Of a DNA stretch of 64,000 bases, positions 41,113-49,300 are shown one piece after another. Numbering within the stretch: position 1 is the first letter of the stretch; each line of letters starts with the position of its first letter. The stretch comes from CAZMYM01 sp964620325. GTDB lineage: Bacteria > Bipolaricaulota > Bipolaricaulia > UBA7950 > UBA9294. The stretch is taken from NCBI GenBank assembly GCA_964620325.1, contig CAZUIM010000002.1:1-64000 (forward strand). Direction: 5' to 3'. The translations under genes were made by a program, and so were the position numbers. The notes below the pieces were generated by a model. That model was not told the origin of the DNA. It saw only the letters and a list, made by a program, of their open reading frames with translations, and ran no database searches.

Positions 41113-43824
41113 TTACGATCGAACGGGCTCCGTTGCCTTCTCGATTTGGCAAGCCGCCACTTTGTACTCGGGGATCTTCGCCTTCGGGTCCAACGCGTCG
41201 TTGGTGAGCCGATTCGCCGCCGCTTCGGCGAAGTGGAACGGAACGAAGACGGATCCCCTCGCCACCCGTTCCGTCGCCCAGACACGCGTCGTGATGGTGC
41301 CGCGCCGCGTTCGTACGGTCACCCATCCCCCGTCCTCCAGACCGAGTCGCTCGGCGTCTTCGGGATGCACCTCCGCGTACCCCTCTCCGACGTAGGCGTT
41401 GAGGGCATCGACCCGCCGGCTGATCGTGCCGGTGTGGTAGTGGTAGAGGATGCGCCCGGTAGACAGGATGAACGGATACTCCTCGTCCGGAAGCTCGGCC
41501 GGTGGAATGAAGTCCACCGGATGGAACCTCCCCAGACCGCGGCTGAATCGCCCGCCGTGGAGGAACGGCGTGCCGGAATGCTCGTCGTCGGCGCACGGCC
41601 ACTGCAGGCCGTCCGGAGCCAATCGGCTGTGACGGATCCCGCCGTAGATCGGCGTGACCGTCGCCGCTTCATCCATGATCTCCGCCGCGCTGTTGTAGTG
41701 CATCGGATAGCCGAATTGCCCGGAGAGCCTGCAGATGATCTCCCAGTCGGGGACCGCCTCCCCCGGCGCGTCGAGGACCTCACGCAGCAGGAGGACGCGG
41801 CGCTCCGTGTTGGTGAAGGTGCCTTCCTTTTCGGCAAACGATGCCGCAGGCAGCACGACGTCCGCCAGCGCGGCCGTCTCGCTGAGGAAGATGTCCACGA
41901 CGACGAGGAAATCGAGGTTCTGCAGAGCCTCTTCGACGTGGTTGAGGTTCGGGTCGGAGACCATCGGATTCTCGCCCATGATGATCATCCCTTTGACCGC
42001 CCCGTCGGCCGCCGCGTTCATGGCCTCGACGACGGTCAGTCCGACCGTCGGGGACAGCTTCACGCCCCAAGCCGCCTCGAACTTCTCCTGTGCCGCCGGA
42101 TCGGTCACCTTCTGATAGCCGGGATAGACGTTCGACAGGGCCCCCAGATCGCACGCGCCCTGGACGTTGTTCTGTCCTCGAAGCGGGTTGACCCCGGTCG
42201 AGGGTCTCCCGACATTCCCCGTCAGCATCGCCAGATTCGCGATCGACAGGACGTTGTCGGTGCCGGTTGTGTGCTGGGTGATGCCCATCGAGTAGATGAT
42301 CGACGAGCACCCCGCCGTGGCGTAGATCCTCGCCGCCTCCCGCAAGGCATCCGCGGGGATCGACGTGATCTCCTCCACGCTCTCCGGGCTGTACTCGGCG
42401 ACGACGGCCCGGAACGCCTCGAACTCCTCCGTTCGCTCGCCGATGAATGCCCTGTCCTCGAGGCCTTCACTGAGGATGACGTTCATCATCCCGTTCAACC
42501 AGGCGACGTCCGTCCCGTTCCTCTGACGCAGCCACAGGGTCGCGTCCCTCACCAGATCGATCCGACGCGGATCGACCACGATCAGCTTGGCGCCGTGCTG
42601 GCGGACGGCGCGACGGATCAGCGTCGCAATCACCGGGTGGGTCTCCGTCGTGTTCGAGCCGGTCACCAGGATGCAATTCGCGAATTCGATCTCCTCGATC
42701 GAATTGGTCATCGCCCCGGAGCCGAACGCCGCGGCCAGTCCGGCGACCGTGGAAGCGTGGCACAGTCGGGCACAGTGGTCTACGTTGTTCGTCCCGATGG
42801 CGACCCGCATCATCTTTTGGAACAGGTAGTTCTCCTCGTTCGTGCACCTCGCCGAGGACAGGCCGACGATCGCGTCCGGGCCGTGCTCCTCCTTGATCGG
42901 CACGAGGCGGCGCCGGATTTCGGCCAGCGCCTTGTCCCACGTGGCCGGCTCGAGGGAGCCGTTTCGCCGGATGAGCGGCGTCGTCAACCGTTCCTCGTGG
43001 GACATAAACGTGTGCCCGAACCGTCCCTTAACGCACGTGGACCCGTGGTTCGGCACGGCGTCGGCGCCGCTCACGCGGACGACGCGGTCGTTCGCCGTCC
43101 ACAGTTCAAGCTGACACCCGACCCCGCAGTACGAGCACGTCGTCTGAGTCTTCTCCATCTCCCAGAGACGCGGCGGCCGCTCGGGAAGCTTGTCGAAGAT
43201 GGCGCCGGTTGGGCAGAGCTGGATACACTCACCGCATCCATCGCATTCCGAGGATTCCCACTCCCCGAGTCCGGCGACGACCACCGTCTCCAGGCCCCGG
43301 TTCGTGAAGCTGAGCACGCCCTTCCCTTGGATCTCCTCGCATGCTTTGATGCAGCGTGCGCACGCGATGCACTTCGACGGGTCGTAGTCGAGGACCGGCG
43401 ACGACGTGTCCAGATCAGGCAAGACCCGCTCTCGCGACGCGAATCGCCGGGTACGACTGTCGAGGCCGTATCGATAGGCAAGTTCCTGAAGCTCGCACGC
43501 ACCGGAGAACTCGCACGTCAGACAGTCGCAGTTGTGTTCGGACAGCAACAGGTCGACCAGCATCCGCCGGGTCGACTCCAACTCCTCGTCGAACGCGGTC
43601 ACGTCGAGCCCGTCCGTCACGGGGACGGTGCACGACGTCACCATGCCGGGCCGCCCTTCAATCTTGACGACGCACAAGCGGCACGCTCCCGTGACGCTGA
43701 TTCGAGGGTGATAGCACAACCCCGGAATATCGAACCCGTTCTCCCGTGCCACTTGAAGCAGGTTCTCGCCCGGTTCGGCGAGCACCTCCGCTCCGTCGAT
43801 CCTCAATCGAACCTGATCTGCCAT
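41113..43824 (-). CDS. fdhA: Formate dehydrogenase catalytic subunit (Mo/W-bisMGD, NAD-linked type)
   Basis: A 903-residue FdhA with a NuoG-like N-terminus. Residues 37-65 hold a [2Fe-2S] (CYHPRISVTGACRLC...C), 97-110 the His/Cys cluster (HNCDCLTCEFSGAC), 152-162 (CIACARCIKAC) and 194-204 (CDGCGECIQLC) two [4Fe-4S]. From 230 comes the CSYCGVGCQ cluster of the catalytic domain. The metal ligand is Cys355 in CARLCHAST, so this is a cysteine, not selenocysteine, enzyme. The C-terminal MopB domain ends near 895. It oxidises formate or reduces CO2 and docks on the NuoEF proteins encoded upstream. Confidence 0.93.
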   Translation of the reverse strand: MADQVRLRIDGAEVLAEPGENLLQVARENGFDIPGLCYHPRISVTGACRLCVVKIEGRPGMVTSCTVPVTDGLDVTAFDEELESTRRMLVDLLLSEHNCDCLTCEFSGACELQELAYRYGLDSRTRRFASRERVLPDLDTSSPVLDYDPSKCIACARCIKACEEIQGKGVLSFTNRGLETVVVAGLGEWESSECDGCGECIQLCPTGAIFDKLPERPPRLWEMEKTQTTCSYCGVGCQLELWTANDRVVRVSGADAVPNHGSTCVKGRFGHTFMSHEERLTTPLIRRNGSLEPATWDKALAEIRRRLVPIKEEHGPDAIVGLSSARCTNEENYLFQKMMRVAIGTNNVDHCARLCHASTVAGLAAAFGSGAMTNSIEEIEFANCILVTGSNTTETHPVIATLIRRAVRQHGAKLIVVDPRRIDLVRDATLWLRQRNGTDVAWLNGMMNVILSEGLEDRAFIGERTEEFEAFRAVVAEYSPESVEEITSIPADALREAARIYATAGCSSIIYSMGITQHTTGTDNVLSIANLAMLTGNVGRPSTGVNPLRGQNNVQGACDLGALSNVYPGYQKVTDPAAQEKFEAAWGVKLSPTVGLTVVEAMNAAADGAVKGMIIMGENPMVSDPNLNHVEEALQNLDFLVVVDIFLSETAALADVVLPAASFAEKEGTFTNTERRVLLLREVLDAPGEAVPDWEIICRLSGQFGYPMHYNSAAEIMDEAATVTPIYGGIRHSRLAPDGLQWPCADDEHSGTPFLHGGRFSRGLGRFHPVDFIPPAELPDEEYPFILSTGRILYHYHTGTISRRVDALNAYVGEGYAEVHPEDAERLGLEDGGWVTVRTRRGTITTRVWATERVARGSVFVPFHFAEAAANRLTNDALDPKAKIPEYKVAACQIEKATEPVRS

Positions 43825-43852
43825 CCTCCGCTCCTCCCTGGACGTCCCTCGG

Positions 43853-45115
43853 CTAGGCGGCTGCGATTCGGGCAGAGAAATCCTCGCCGAACAGATCGAG
43901 CGCCGTCTCGATCGGAAGGATCGGCGACTGCCCCAACGGGCACAGCGACGTGTCTCGCATCATGGCTGCAATCTCACGCAGAAGCTCCGTATCCTGCTTC
44001 GATCCATCGCCGGCCGCAATCCGGTCGATGATCGTCACGAGTTGCGCGGTTCCCAGCCGGCACGGCGCGCACTGGCCGCAGGACTCGTGGCGGAAGAAAC
44101 GGAGAATCCCCTGCAGCATCTCCACCATCGAGACGGTCTCGTCCAGGACCAGAATCGCCCCCGACCCGAGCACGGCGGAGAGCTCCTGCAACCCGTCGAA
44201 GTCCATCGGCTTGTCGAGGCAGTCGGCACAGACGAACGCGCCCGCAGCCCCTCCGATCAGCGCCCCCTTGAACCGCCTGCCGTCCTTCATCCCACCGCCG
44301 TATTCGTCGATGATCGCTTGCAGCGTTGTACCCATCTCCGCTTCGGCAAGACCGGGATTCTCGACGTGACCGAGGATGGTGTACACCTTGGTCCCCGGGC
44401 ACGCTTCGGTCCCGAACGAACGGAACCAATCGGCGCCGTTGAGGAGGATCGGCGGCACGTTCGCCAGGGTCTCGACGTTGTTGACGACCGTCGGTTTCGA
44501 CCAGAGACCGACGGACCCGGGATACGGAGGCTTCAAGCGAGGATACCCCCGCTTTCCTTCGATCGATTCGATCAGCGCCGTCTCCTCGCCGCAGACGTAC
44601 GCCCCGGCGCCCCGCTTGATCTCGACATCGAACGAGAAATCGGATTCGAGGATCCTTGCACCGAGCAGGCCCACGCCTCGGGCCGCCTCGATCGCGTGCT
44701 GCATTCGTTCGATCGACAGGGCGTACTCGCCGCGGATGTAGACGAAGCCCCTGGCCGCACCGACAGCGTAGCCGGCGATCATCATCCCCTCGATCAGGCG
44801 GTGCGGATCGCCTTCCAAGATCAATCGGTCCTTGAATGTCCCCGGCTCGCCCTCGTCGGCGTTGCAGACGACGTACACCTCGTCGTCCTCGGCCGTGAAC
44901 GACCACTTCAACCCGGTGGGGAATCCGGCCCCCCCTCGTCCGCGCAGCTTCGACGCCTTGACGATGTCGATCACGGCCTCCGGAGAGATCTTCTCTTCGA
45001 GAATCTTCGCCATCGCTTCGTACGCGCCGACGGCGATCGCTTGCTCCAAGCTGTACGGGTCGATGACCCCGTTGTTCTCAAGCACGATCCGCGGGGATCT
45101 CGCTGCGTCAGTCAT
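43853..45115 (-). CDS. nuoF: NuoF/HoxF-like NAD(P)-binding diaphorase subunit
   Basis: A 420-residue flavoprotein of the NuoF family. RGRGGAGFPTGLKWSF (NADH site), NADEGEPGTFKDRLILEGDPH (FMN site) and GAGAYVCGEETALIESIEG are followed by the [4Fe-4S] ligands ESCGQCAPCRLGT and the late cysteine in SLCPLGQS. It lacks the N-terminal thioredoxin-like and C-terminal ferredoxin extensions of HydB-type bifurcating subunits. It overlaps nuoE by 8 bases. It can serve both the hydrogenase genes upstream and fdhA downstream. Confidence 0.92.
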   Translation of the reverse strand: MTDAARSPRIVLENNGVIDPYSLEQAIAVGAYEAMAKILEEKISPEAVIDIVKASKLRGRGGAGFPTGLKWSFTAEDDEVYVVCNADEGEPGTFKDRLILEGDPHRLIEGMMIAGYAVGAARGFVYIRGEYALSIERMQHAIEAARGVGLLGARILESDFSFDVEIKRGAGAYVCGEETALIESIEGKRGYPRLKPPYPGSVGLWSKPTVVNNVETLANVPPILLNGADWFRSFGTEACPGTKVYTILGHVENPGLAEAEMGTTLQAIIDEYGGGMKDGRRFKGALIGGAAGAFVCADCLDKPMDFDGLQELSAVLGSGAILVLDETVSMVEMLQGILRFFRHESCGQCAPCRLGTAQLVTIIDRIAAGDGSKQDTELLREIAAMMRDTSLCPLGQSPILPIETALDLFGEDFSARIAAA

Positions 45116-45563
45116 CGCTCCTCCTCACCGCCTCGATCGCCTCGATCATCCGCTCTCTGGTCAGGTTCCCGTGCACCTCGGCATCGATCATCATCGCCGG
45201 AGCGACGCCACAGACGCCGAGACAGCTCGTCGTCTCTACGGTAAACGCGCCGTCCTCGGTCGTCCCCCCGACCTCCACATGAAGGTAGTCGGTCAGTGCG
45301 TCGAGCAGCGACTCGGCCCCCATCAGCTGGCAAGGAGGCGATTCGCACAGCCGGATGACGTGCCGCCCCCGCGGCTTGAGGCTGTACATCGAGTAGAACG
45401 TCGCGGCACTCACCACCTCCGACAAGGGCACCGACAAGTACTCGGCCACCGCTCGCAGGGCGTCCCGGCTCAGGTAATTCCTCGGCTCGGCGTCCTGGAG
45501 ATCATGCAGCATGTCGAGCATGTACTCCCGGCTCGCCGGGTACCGTTCGAGCAATCGCTTCAC
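45108..45563 (-). CDS. nuoE: NuoE/HoxE-like [2Fe-2S] thioredoxin-fold subunit
   Basis: A 151-residue protein. The helical N-terminal part (MLDMLHDLQDAEPRNYLSRDALRAVAEYL) precedes a thioredoxin-like [2Fe-2S] domain with ligands in RLCESPPCQLMG and ETTSCLGVCGVAP, four cysteines as in NuoE. It pairs with NuoF. The gene overlaps the hydrogenase protease by 4 bases. Confidence 0.9.
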   Translation of the reverse strand: MKRLLERYPASREYMLDMLHDLQDAEPRNYLSRDALRAVAEYLSVPLSEVVSAATFYSMYSLKPRGRHVIRLCESPPCQLMGAESLLDALTDYLHVEVGGTTEDGAFTVETTSCLGVCGVAPAMMIDAEVHGNLTRERMIEAIEAVRRSDD

Positions 45564-46018
45564 GCTACCTCCTCGCTGTCCCTCGGGTCCGGCCTCCCGC
45601 GCTCATCGAGCCACCTCTCGATCCGCCCCATGGCGTCGGGGATCATCGCCTCCGCGCTCGCACTCAACCCCTCTCCAATCCCAAACGAGCGGCCCGGAAG
45701 GCTGAGCAGCCATGACTCCGGGACGGTCTCGTAGGCCAGTTGCATCCACCCGAGCAGCGACTCCGGCGAACAGCCGTGGCTCACCCCTCGATGCCCGCTG
45801 GATCCGATCCGATCGAGTCGGATCGACGTCCCATCGATCCGCGCATCGATGAACAGCACCCGCCCCGCCGTCTGCAGCCGTTCGGCCAATCCCGGATCGA
45901 TCTGCTGAACCACCATCTTTTCCAGACCCGATCGCGCAGGCACCGCTCTGGCAACGCGCGGGCCGATCCCGTCGTCGCCTCGGCTGTCGTTCCCGATCCC
46001 GATGATGACGTCCGCCAT
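45560..46018 (-). CDS. [NiFe] hydrogenase maturation endopeptidase (HycI/HoxW type)
   Basis: A 152-residue protease of the HycI family. IGIGNDSRGDDGIGPRVARAV is the nickel-binding N-terminus, with the aspartate of GDD as metal ligand. QIDPGLAERL and the histidine region SSGHRGVSHGCSPE supply the rest. It removes the C-terminal peptide of the large subunit encoded just before it (25 residues after the DPCLSCSVH motif). It sits 4 bases after hoxH, which fixes the partner. Confidence 0.87.
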   Translation of the reverse strand: MADVIIGIGNDSRGDDGIGPRVARAVPARSGLEKMVVQQIDPGLAERLQTAGRVLFIDARIDGTSIRLDRIGSSGHRGVSHGCSPESLLGWMQLAYETVPESWLLSLPGRSFGIGEGLSASAEAMIPDAMGRIERWLDERGRPDPRDSEEVA

Positions 46019-46022
46019 GCGG

Positions 46023-47441
46023 CTATTCCTTTGTTACCGTCTGCATCAGCCTGCCCTCCGCGTCCACGACGTGCAGCACGATTGGCATCTGGCCGACCGC
46101 GTGCACCGAGCAGGAGAGGCAGGGATCGTAAGCCCGGATGCCACCTTCGATTCGATTGAGTATCCCTTCGGTGACGTCTCCTTTGTGGACGTACATCTTG
46201 GCAATCTCGGCGACGGCGCGATTCATCCCCAGGTTGTTGTGACCGGTCGATACGATGAAGTTCGCCTTCTCGATGAGGCCGTTCTCGTCGACCTCGTAGT
46301 GATGGATCAACGTCCCGCGCGGGGCCTCGTGGATCCCAACCCCCTCGAGCCGGTTGACCCCCGCCTCGGCCCGCACGCGAGGAGAGAGGATCCGCTCGTC
46401 GTCGAGCAGCCGATGGATTCGCTCCAAGCTGGCGAGGATCTCGAGCAACCGCGTGTAGTGGTAATCGAAGACCTTGCCGGAGCACCGGTTGGCCTTGACC
46501 CGAAACGCCTCCAGCTCGGCGTCGGCCTCCGGCGTGCCGAACGACTCACAGACGTTGACGCGCCCGAGCGGTCCGACCCGATACATCCCATCGGGGAAGC
46601 CCATCGGCTCGTAGTGCGGGAACTTCAGGTAGGTCCACGGCGCGCTCGCCTCGACGATGATGTCGAAGTACCGGGACGGATCGTGACCCTCTACGACGAT
46701 CGATCCATCCTGGTCGACGATCCGAATCAGTCCGTCGTAGTGCTCCCACGTCCCGTCCGAGCCGACGAGCCCCATGTACATGCTGGTGAATTCCCCGAGG
46801 ACGCCTCGGGCCTCGCAGTCGAACGCCCTCTTGAACAGGTCGAGCGTTTCTCGAATCGTGTCCATCGCCTCCGGCAGGTTGTCGAGGATCCACCGGCGAT
46901 CGTCCGCGGACAGCGCCCGATTGACCCCACCGGGAACGGCCCACGCGGGATGAATCCGCTTCCCTCCGAGCCGATCGATGATCTCCTGCCCGAAGGCGCG
47001 GAGACGGATCCCTTTTCGGGCGAGCTCCCGGTGCTCCGCGACGAGGCCAACGACGTTGCGCGTCGCCGGATCGGCGTCCCATCCGAGGAGAAGGTCGGGC
47101 GCCGACAGGTAGTAGAAGCTGAGCGCGTGCGATTGCACCATCTGGGCCAGGTTCATCAGCCGCCGGAGGAGGACCGCCGTCTCCGGCACCCGAACCGCGA
47201 GGATCTCGTCGCACGCCTTGGCCGACGCGAGAATGTGGCTGACCGGGCAGATGCCGCAGATCCGCGCGGTCAGTCCGGGCATCTCCCACAAAGTTCGACC
47301 TTCGCAGAACTTCTCGAACCCGCGCAGCTCGGTCACGTGGAACTGCGCATCGCGGACGTCTCCCGCATCGTCGAGGAAGACGCTGATCTTCGCGTGTCCT
47401 TCGATCCGGGTCACCGGCTCGATATGTATCTGCTTCTCCAT
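46023..47441 (-). CDS. hoxH: Group-3-type [NiFe] hydrogenase large subunit (HoxH/MvhA-like)
   Basis: A 472-residue catalytic subunit. IEPVTRIEGHAKISVFLDDAG at the N-terminus, the first nickel motif RICGICPVSH (60-69) and the second DPCLSCSVH (439-447), followed by a 25-residue peptide to be cut off on maturation. All four Ni ligands (C62, C65, C441, C444) are present. With the HoxU/HoxY-like proteins, NuoE and NuoF it makes an NAD(P)-linked bidirectional hydrogenase. The adjacent formate dehydrogenase shares the operon. Confidence 0.93.
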   Translation of the reverse strand: MEKQIHIEPVTRIEGHAKISVFLDDAGDVRDAQFHVTELRGFEKFCEGRTLWEMPGLTARICGICPVSHILASAKACDEILAVRVPETAVLLRRLMNLAQMVQSHALSFYYLSAPDLLLGWDADPATRNVVGLVAEHRELARKGIRLRAFGQEIIDRLGGKRIHPAWAVPGGVNRALSADDRRWILDNLPEAMDTIRETLDLFKRAFDCEARGVLGEFTSMYMGLVGSDGTWEHYDGLIRIVDQDGSIVVEGHDPSRYFDIIVEASAPWTYLKFPHYEPMGFPDGMYRVGPLGRVNVCESFGTPEADAELEAFRVKANRCSGKVFDYHYTRLLEILASLERIHRLLDDERILSPRVRAEAGVNRLEGVGIHEAPRGTLIHHYEVDENGLIEKANFIVSTGHNNLGMNRAVAEIAKMYVHKGDVTEGILNRIEGGIRAYDPCLSCSVHAVGQMPIVLHVVDAEGRLMQTVTKE

Positions 47442-47450
47442 GTTCTCTCC

Positions 47451-47987
47451 CTACCCGAACTTCAGATCCTGCCCAGAGAGCTGGGGCTCCGCACCGTCGA
47501 GCAAGGCCAGAATCGCCTTGGCGATGAGACCGGGCGGTGGCGGGCATCCGTGCAGGAAGTAGTCGACCGGGATCACCTCGTGCACCGGTCGAACCCGATC
47601 GAGCAAGCGGGGCACGACCTCATACGGCAACGCCCCATTCGTCGTCGCTTCGGGTCCATAGATCGCCTCGATCATCCGGTCCGGCGACCTCCCATTGCGG
47701 AGCGCCGGGACGTTCCCGGTCACCGCGCAGTCGCCGAGGGCGACCACGACTCCCGACTTCTCGCGTGCCGCCCTCGCGATCTCGAGATGCTCCTCGTTGG
47801 CGACCGCGCCTTCGATCAGGGTGACGTCGACGCCGTCCTCCGGGAAGCTCTTCAAGTCGGTCAACGGGCTGTTGAAGAACTGGATCCGATCGAGCAGATC
47901 GATCAACGTCTCATCGATATCGAGGAGCGACATGTGACAGCCGGCGCAGCCGCTGAACCAGGCCGTCGCGACCTTCACCTTATCCAT
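47451..47987 (-). CDS. hoxY: [NiFe] hydrogenase small subunit (HoxY-like)
   Basis: A 178-residue small subunit with the proximal [4Fe-4S] ligands: FSGCAGCHMSLLD (two), ALGDCAVTGNVP and YFLHGCPPPPGL. It lacks the long C-terminal extra clusters of group 1 enzymes, matching HoxY. The ATG at 47987 has GGGAGGG and overlaps the hoxU end by 8 bases. Confidence 0.92.
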   Translation of the reverse strand: MDKVKVATAWFSGCAGCHMSLLDIDETLIDLLDRIQFFNSPLTDLKSFPEDGVDVTLIEGAVANEEHLEIARAAREKSGVVVALGDCAVTGNVPALRNGRSPDRMIEAIYGPEATTNGALPYEVVPRLLDRVRPVHEVIPVDYFLHGCPPPPGLIAKAILALLDGAEPQLSGQDLKFG

Positions 47988-48684
47988 GCGCCCTCCCCTC
48001 GACGAGCCGTGCCACCAGCGCCGCGTCCTTCCGCATCTCGGCATTCGATGCGCCCTTGCGCACGATCGCGCCGGTCGGACAGACCTCGACACACTTGCCG
48101 CAACTGGTGCACGATTCCGCGGCGCCCCAATCGACGTCCAGATCGCTGATGACCCGGGCGGTGATCCCTCGCTCGGCGAACGCCCATGTGTGGGCGCCCT
48201 CGACTTCACTGCAGACCCGCACGCAGCGTCCACACAGGACGCATCGGTCTCGATCGATCAGGAACTCCGGATGGGTCGCGTCCACCCGCCGGCGTGGATA
48301 GGAGTACGACACGTTGACCGAGTGCATCCCGAGCTCGCAGGCGAGATCCTGCAGCTCGCATCCCCCATTCGAGACGCAGAACGAGCAAACGTGGTTTCCT
48401 TCTGCAAATAGCAGCTCCAGAATCTGTCTTCTGTACGCCGTGACCTCATCGGTCTGGGTCTCGACGTCCATCCCGTCAGCGACCTCGGTGGTGCAAGCCG
48501 TCACCAACTGGCCGGCCACCTCAACCGCGCACAGACGGCATGCACCGACGTCCTGCAGTCCATCGAGGTGACAAAGCGTCGGGATGCGGATCCCGTTGCG
48601 CTCCGCCACTTGGAGAATCGTCTCCCCGGACGACGCCGTGAGCGACCGCCCGTCGATGGTCAACGTCAGTTCACTCACGCCCAC
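47980..48684 (-). CDS. hoxU: HoxU-like iron-sulfur subunit (NuoG N-terminal type)
   Basis: A 234-residue NuoG-like electron-transfer protein: [2Fe-2S] (CHLDGLQDVGACRLC...C, about 38-64), the His/Cys [4Fe-4S] HVCSFCVSNGGC (about 97-108) and two ferredoxin-type clusters CVLCGRCVRVC and CTSCGKCVEVCP. It wires the HoxYH heterodimer to NuoEF. The same module is repeated at the N-terminus of FdhA in this operon. Confidence 0.9.
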   Translation of the reverse strand: MGVSELTLTIDGRSLTASSGETILQVAERNGIRIPTLCHLDGLQDVGACRLCAVEVAGQLVTACTTEVADGMDVETQTDEVTAYRRQILELLFAEGNHVCSFCVSNGGCELQDLACELGMHSVNVSYSYPRRRVDATHPEFLIDRDRCVLCGRCVRVCSEVEGAHTWAFAERGITARVISDLDVDWGAAESCTSCGKCVEVCPTGAIVRKGASNAEMRKDAALVARLVEGRAHG

Positions 48685-48703
48685 TCCCTTGTCTCCCTCC
48701 GGT

Positions 48704-49063
48704 CTATCCCGCCGGATGGATCCGGTACTCGGCGACCGGGGTTCCGCCGACGATATGCCGCTCGACGATGTGTCGAACCTTGTCGGCCGTCAAGCAGCTG
48801 TAGAAGACCGGTTGTCCGCCGCGCTCCCGAACCTCGACGACCGGCTCGCAGGACGCCCAGCCGCGCTCGCCGGTCTGGGTCACCACGACGTCCGACAGGT
48901 TCCGATCGCCGATCTCGTCGAGGAACGCCTGCAGCACACTTCGCGCCCCTGCCGCGATCCCGCTCGTTCCCATGGCGACCCGGACCTCGAACCGCGCGTT
49001 CCCGCCTCGTTTCATCTCCTCGGCAGCCCGCTCGCGGCTTCTCCTCAGCTCCTCAACCTTCAT
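48704..49063 (-). CDS. Cysteine-poor thioredoxin-like ferredoxin-domain protein
   Basis: A 119-residue protein clearly related to the small (2Fe-2S) ferredoxin-domain proteins encoded with NADH-linked hydrogenases: VEELRRSRERAAEEM, VAMGTSGIAAGARSVLQAFLDEIG, VVVTQTGERGWASCEPVVEV, then a C-terminal VERHIVGGTPV. The usual cluster cysteines (GTCG and TGC..GxC) are replaced by Ser34, Glu66 and Ala70; only Cys72 and Cys90 remain. It therefore cannot hold the standard cluster and may be structural. It is the first gene of the hydrogenase/formate operon; ATG at 49063 after GGAGG. Confidence 0.72.
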   Translation of the reverse strand: MKVEELRRSRERAAEEMKRGGNARFEVRVAMGTSGIAAGARSVLQAFLDEIGDRNLSDVVVTQTGERGWASCEPVVEVRERGGQPVFYSCLTADKVRHIVERHIVGGTPVAEYRIHPAG

Positions 49064-49300
49064 CGACGCCTCCTGGCTCAGCCCTTCAAACTCGCCGAAG
49101 AACGCAAGGAGCCGCCGGGCGTCCCACGCCAACGCCTCCCGGCAGCTCGACGATCTCGTTCGTGCCCTTTGTGATGTCTCTTCCACCACATCGATGCGTG
49201 ATTCTACCGCCGCGCTCGCCCCTCGCAACGAACGTCATCGGGGACGAGCGGTCCGAATCGGCACACGGAGCATCCGCCGGCGCTCTGCGTCGGCCGCGGT

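Noticed and set aside
41113..43824. Selenocysteine in formate dehydrogenase
   Set aside because: The metal ligand codon is a normal cysteine (Cys355) and the frame has no internal TGA.
40993..44031. 1012-codon plus-strand frame opposite fdhA
   Set aside because: Antisense shadow of a clearly recognisable formate dehydrogenase; the composition is R/D/V-rich with no family features.
46002..48149. 715-codon plus-strand frame opposite the hydrogenase genes
   Set aside because: Shadow of hoxH and hoxY, which have full metal motifs.
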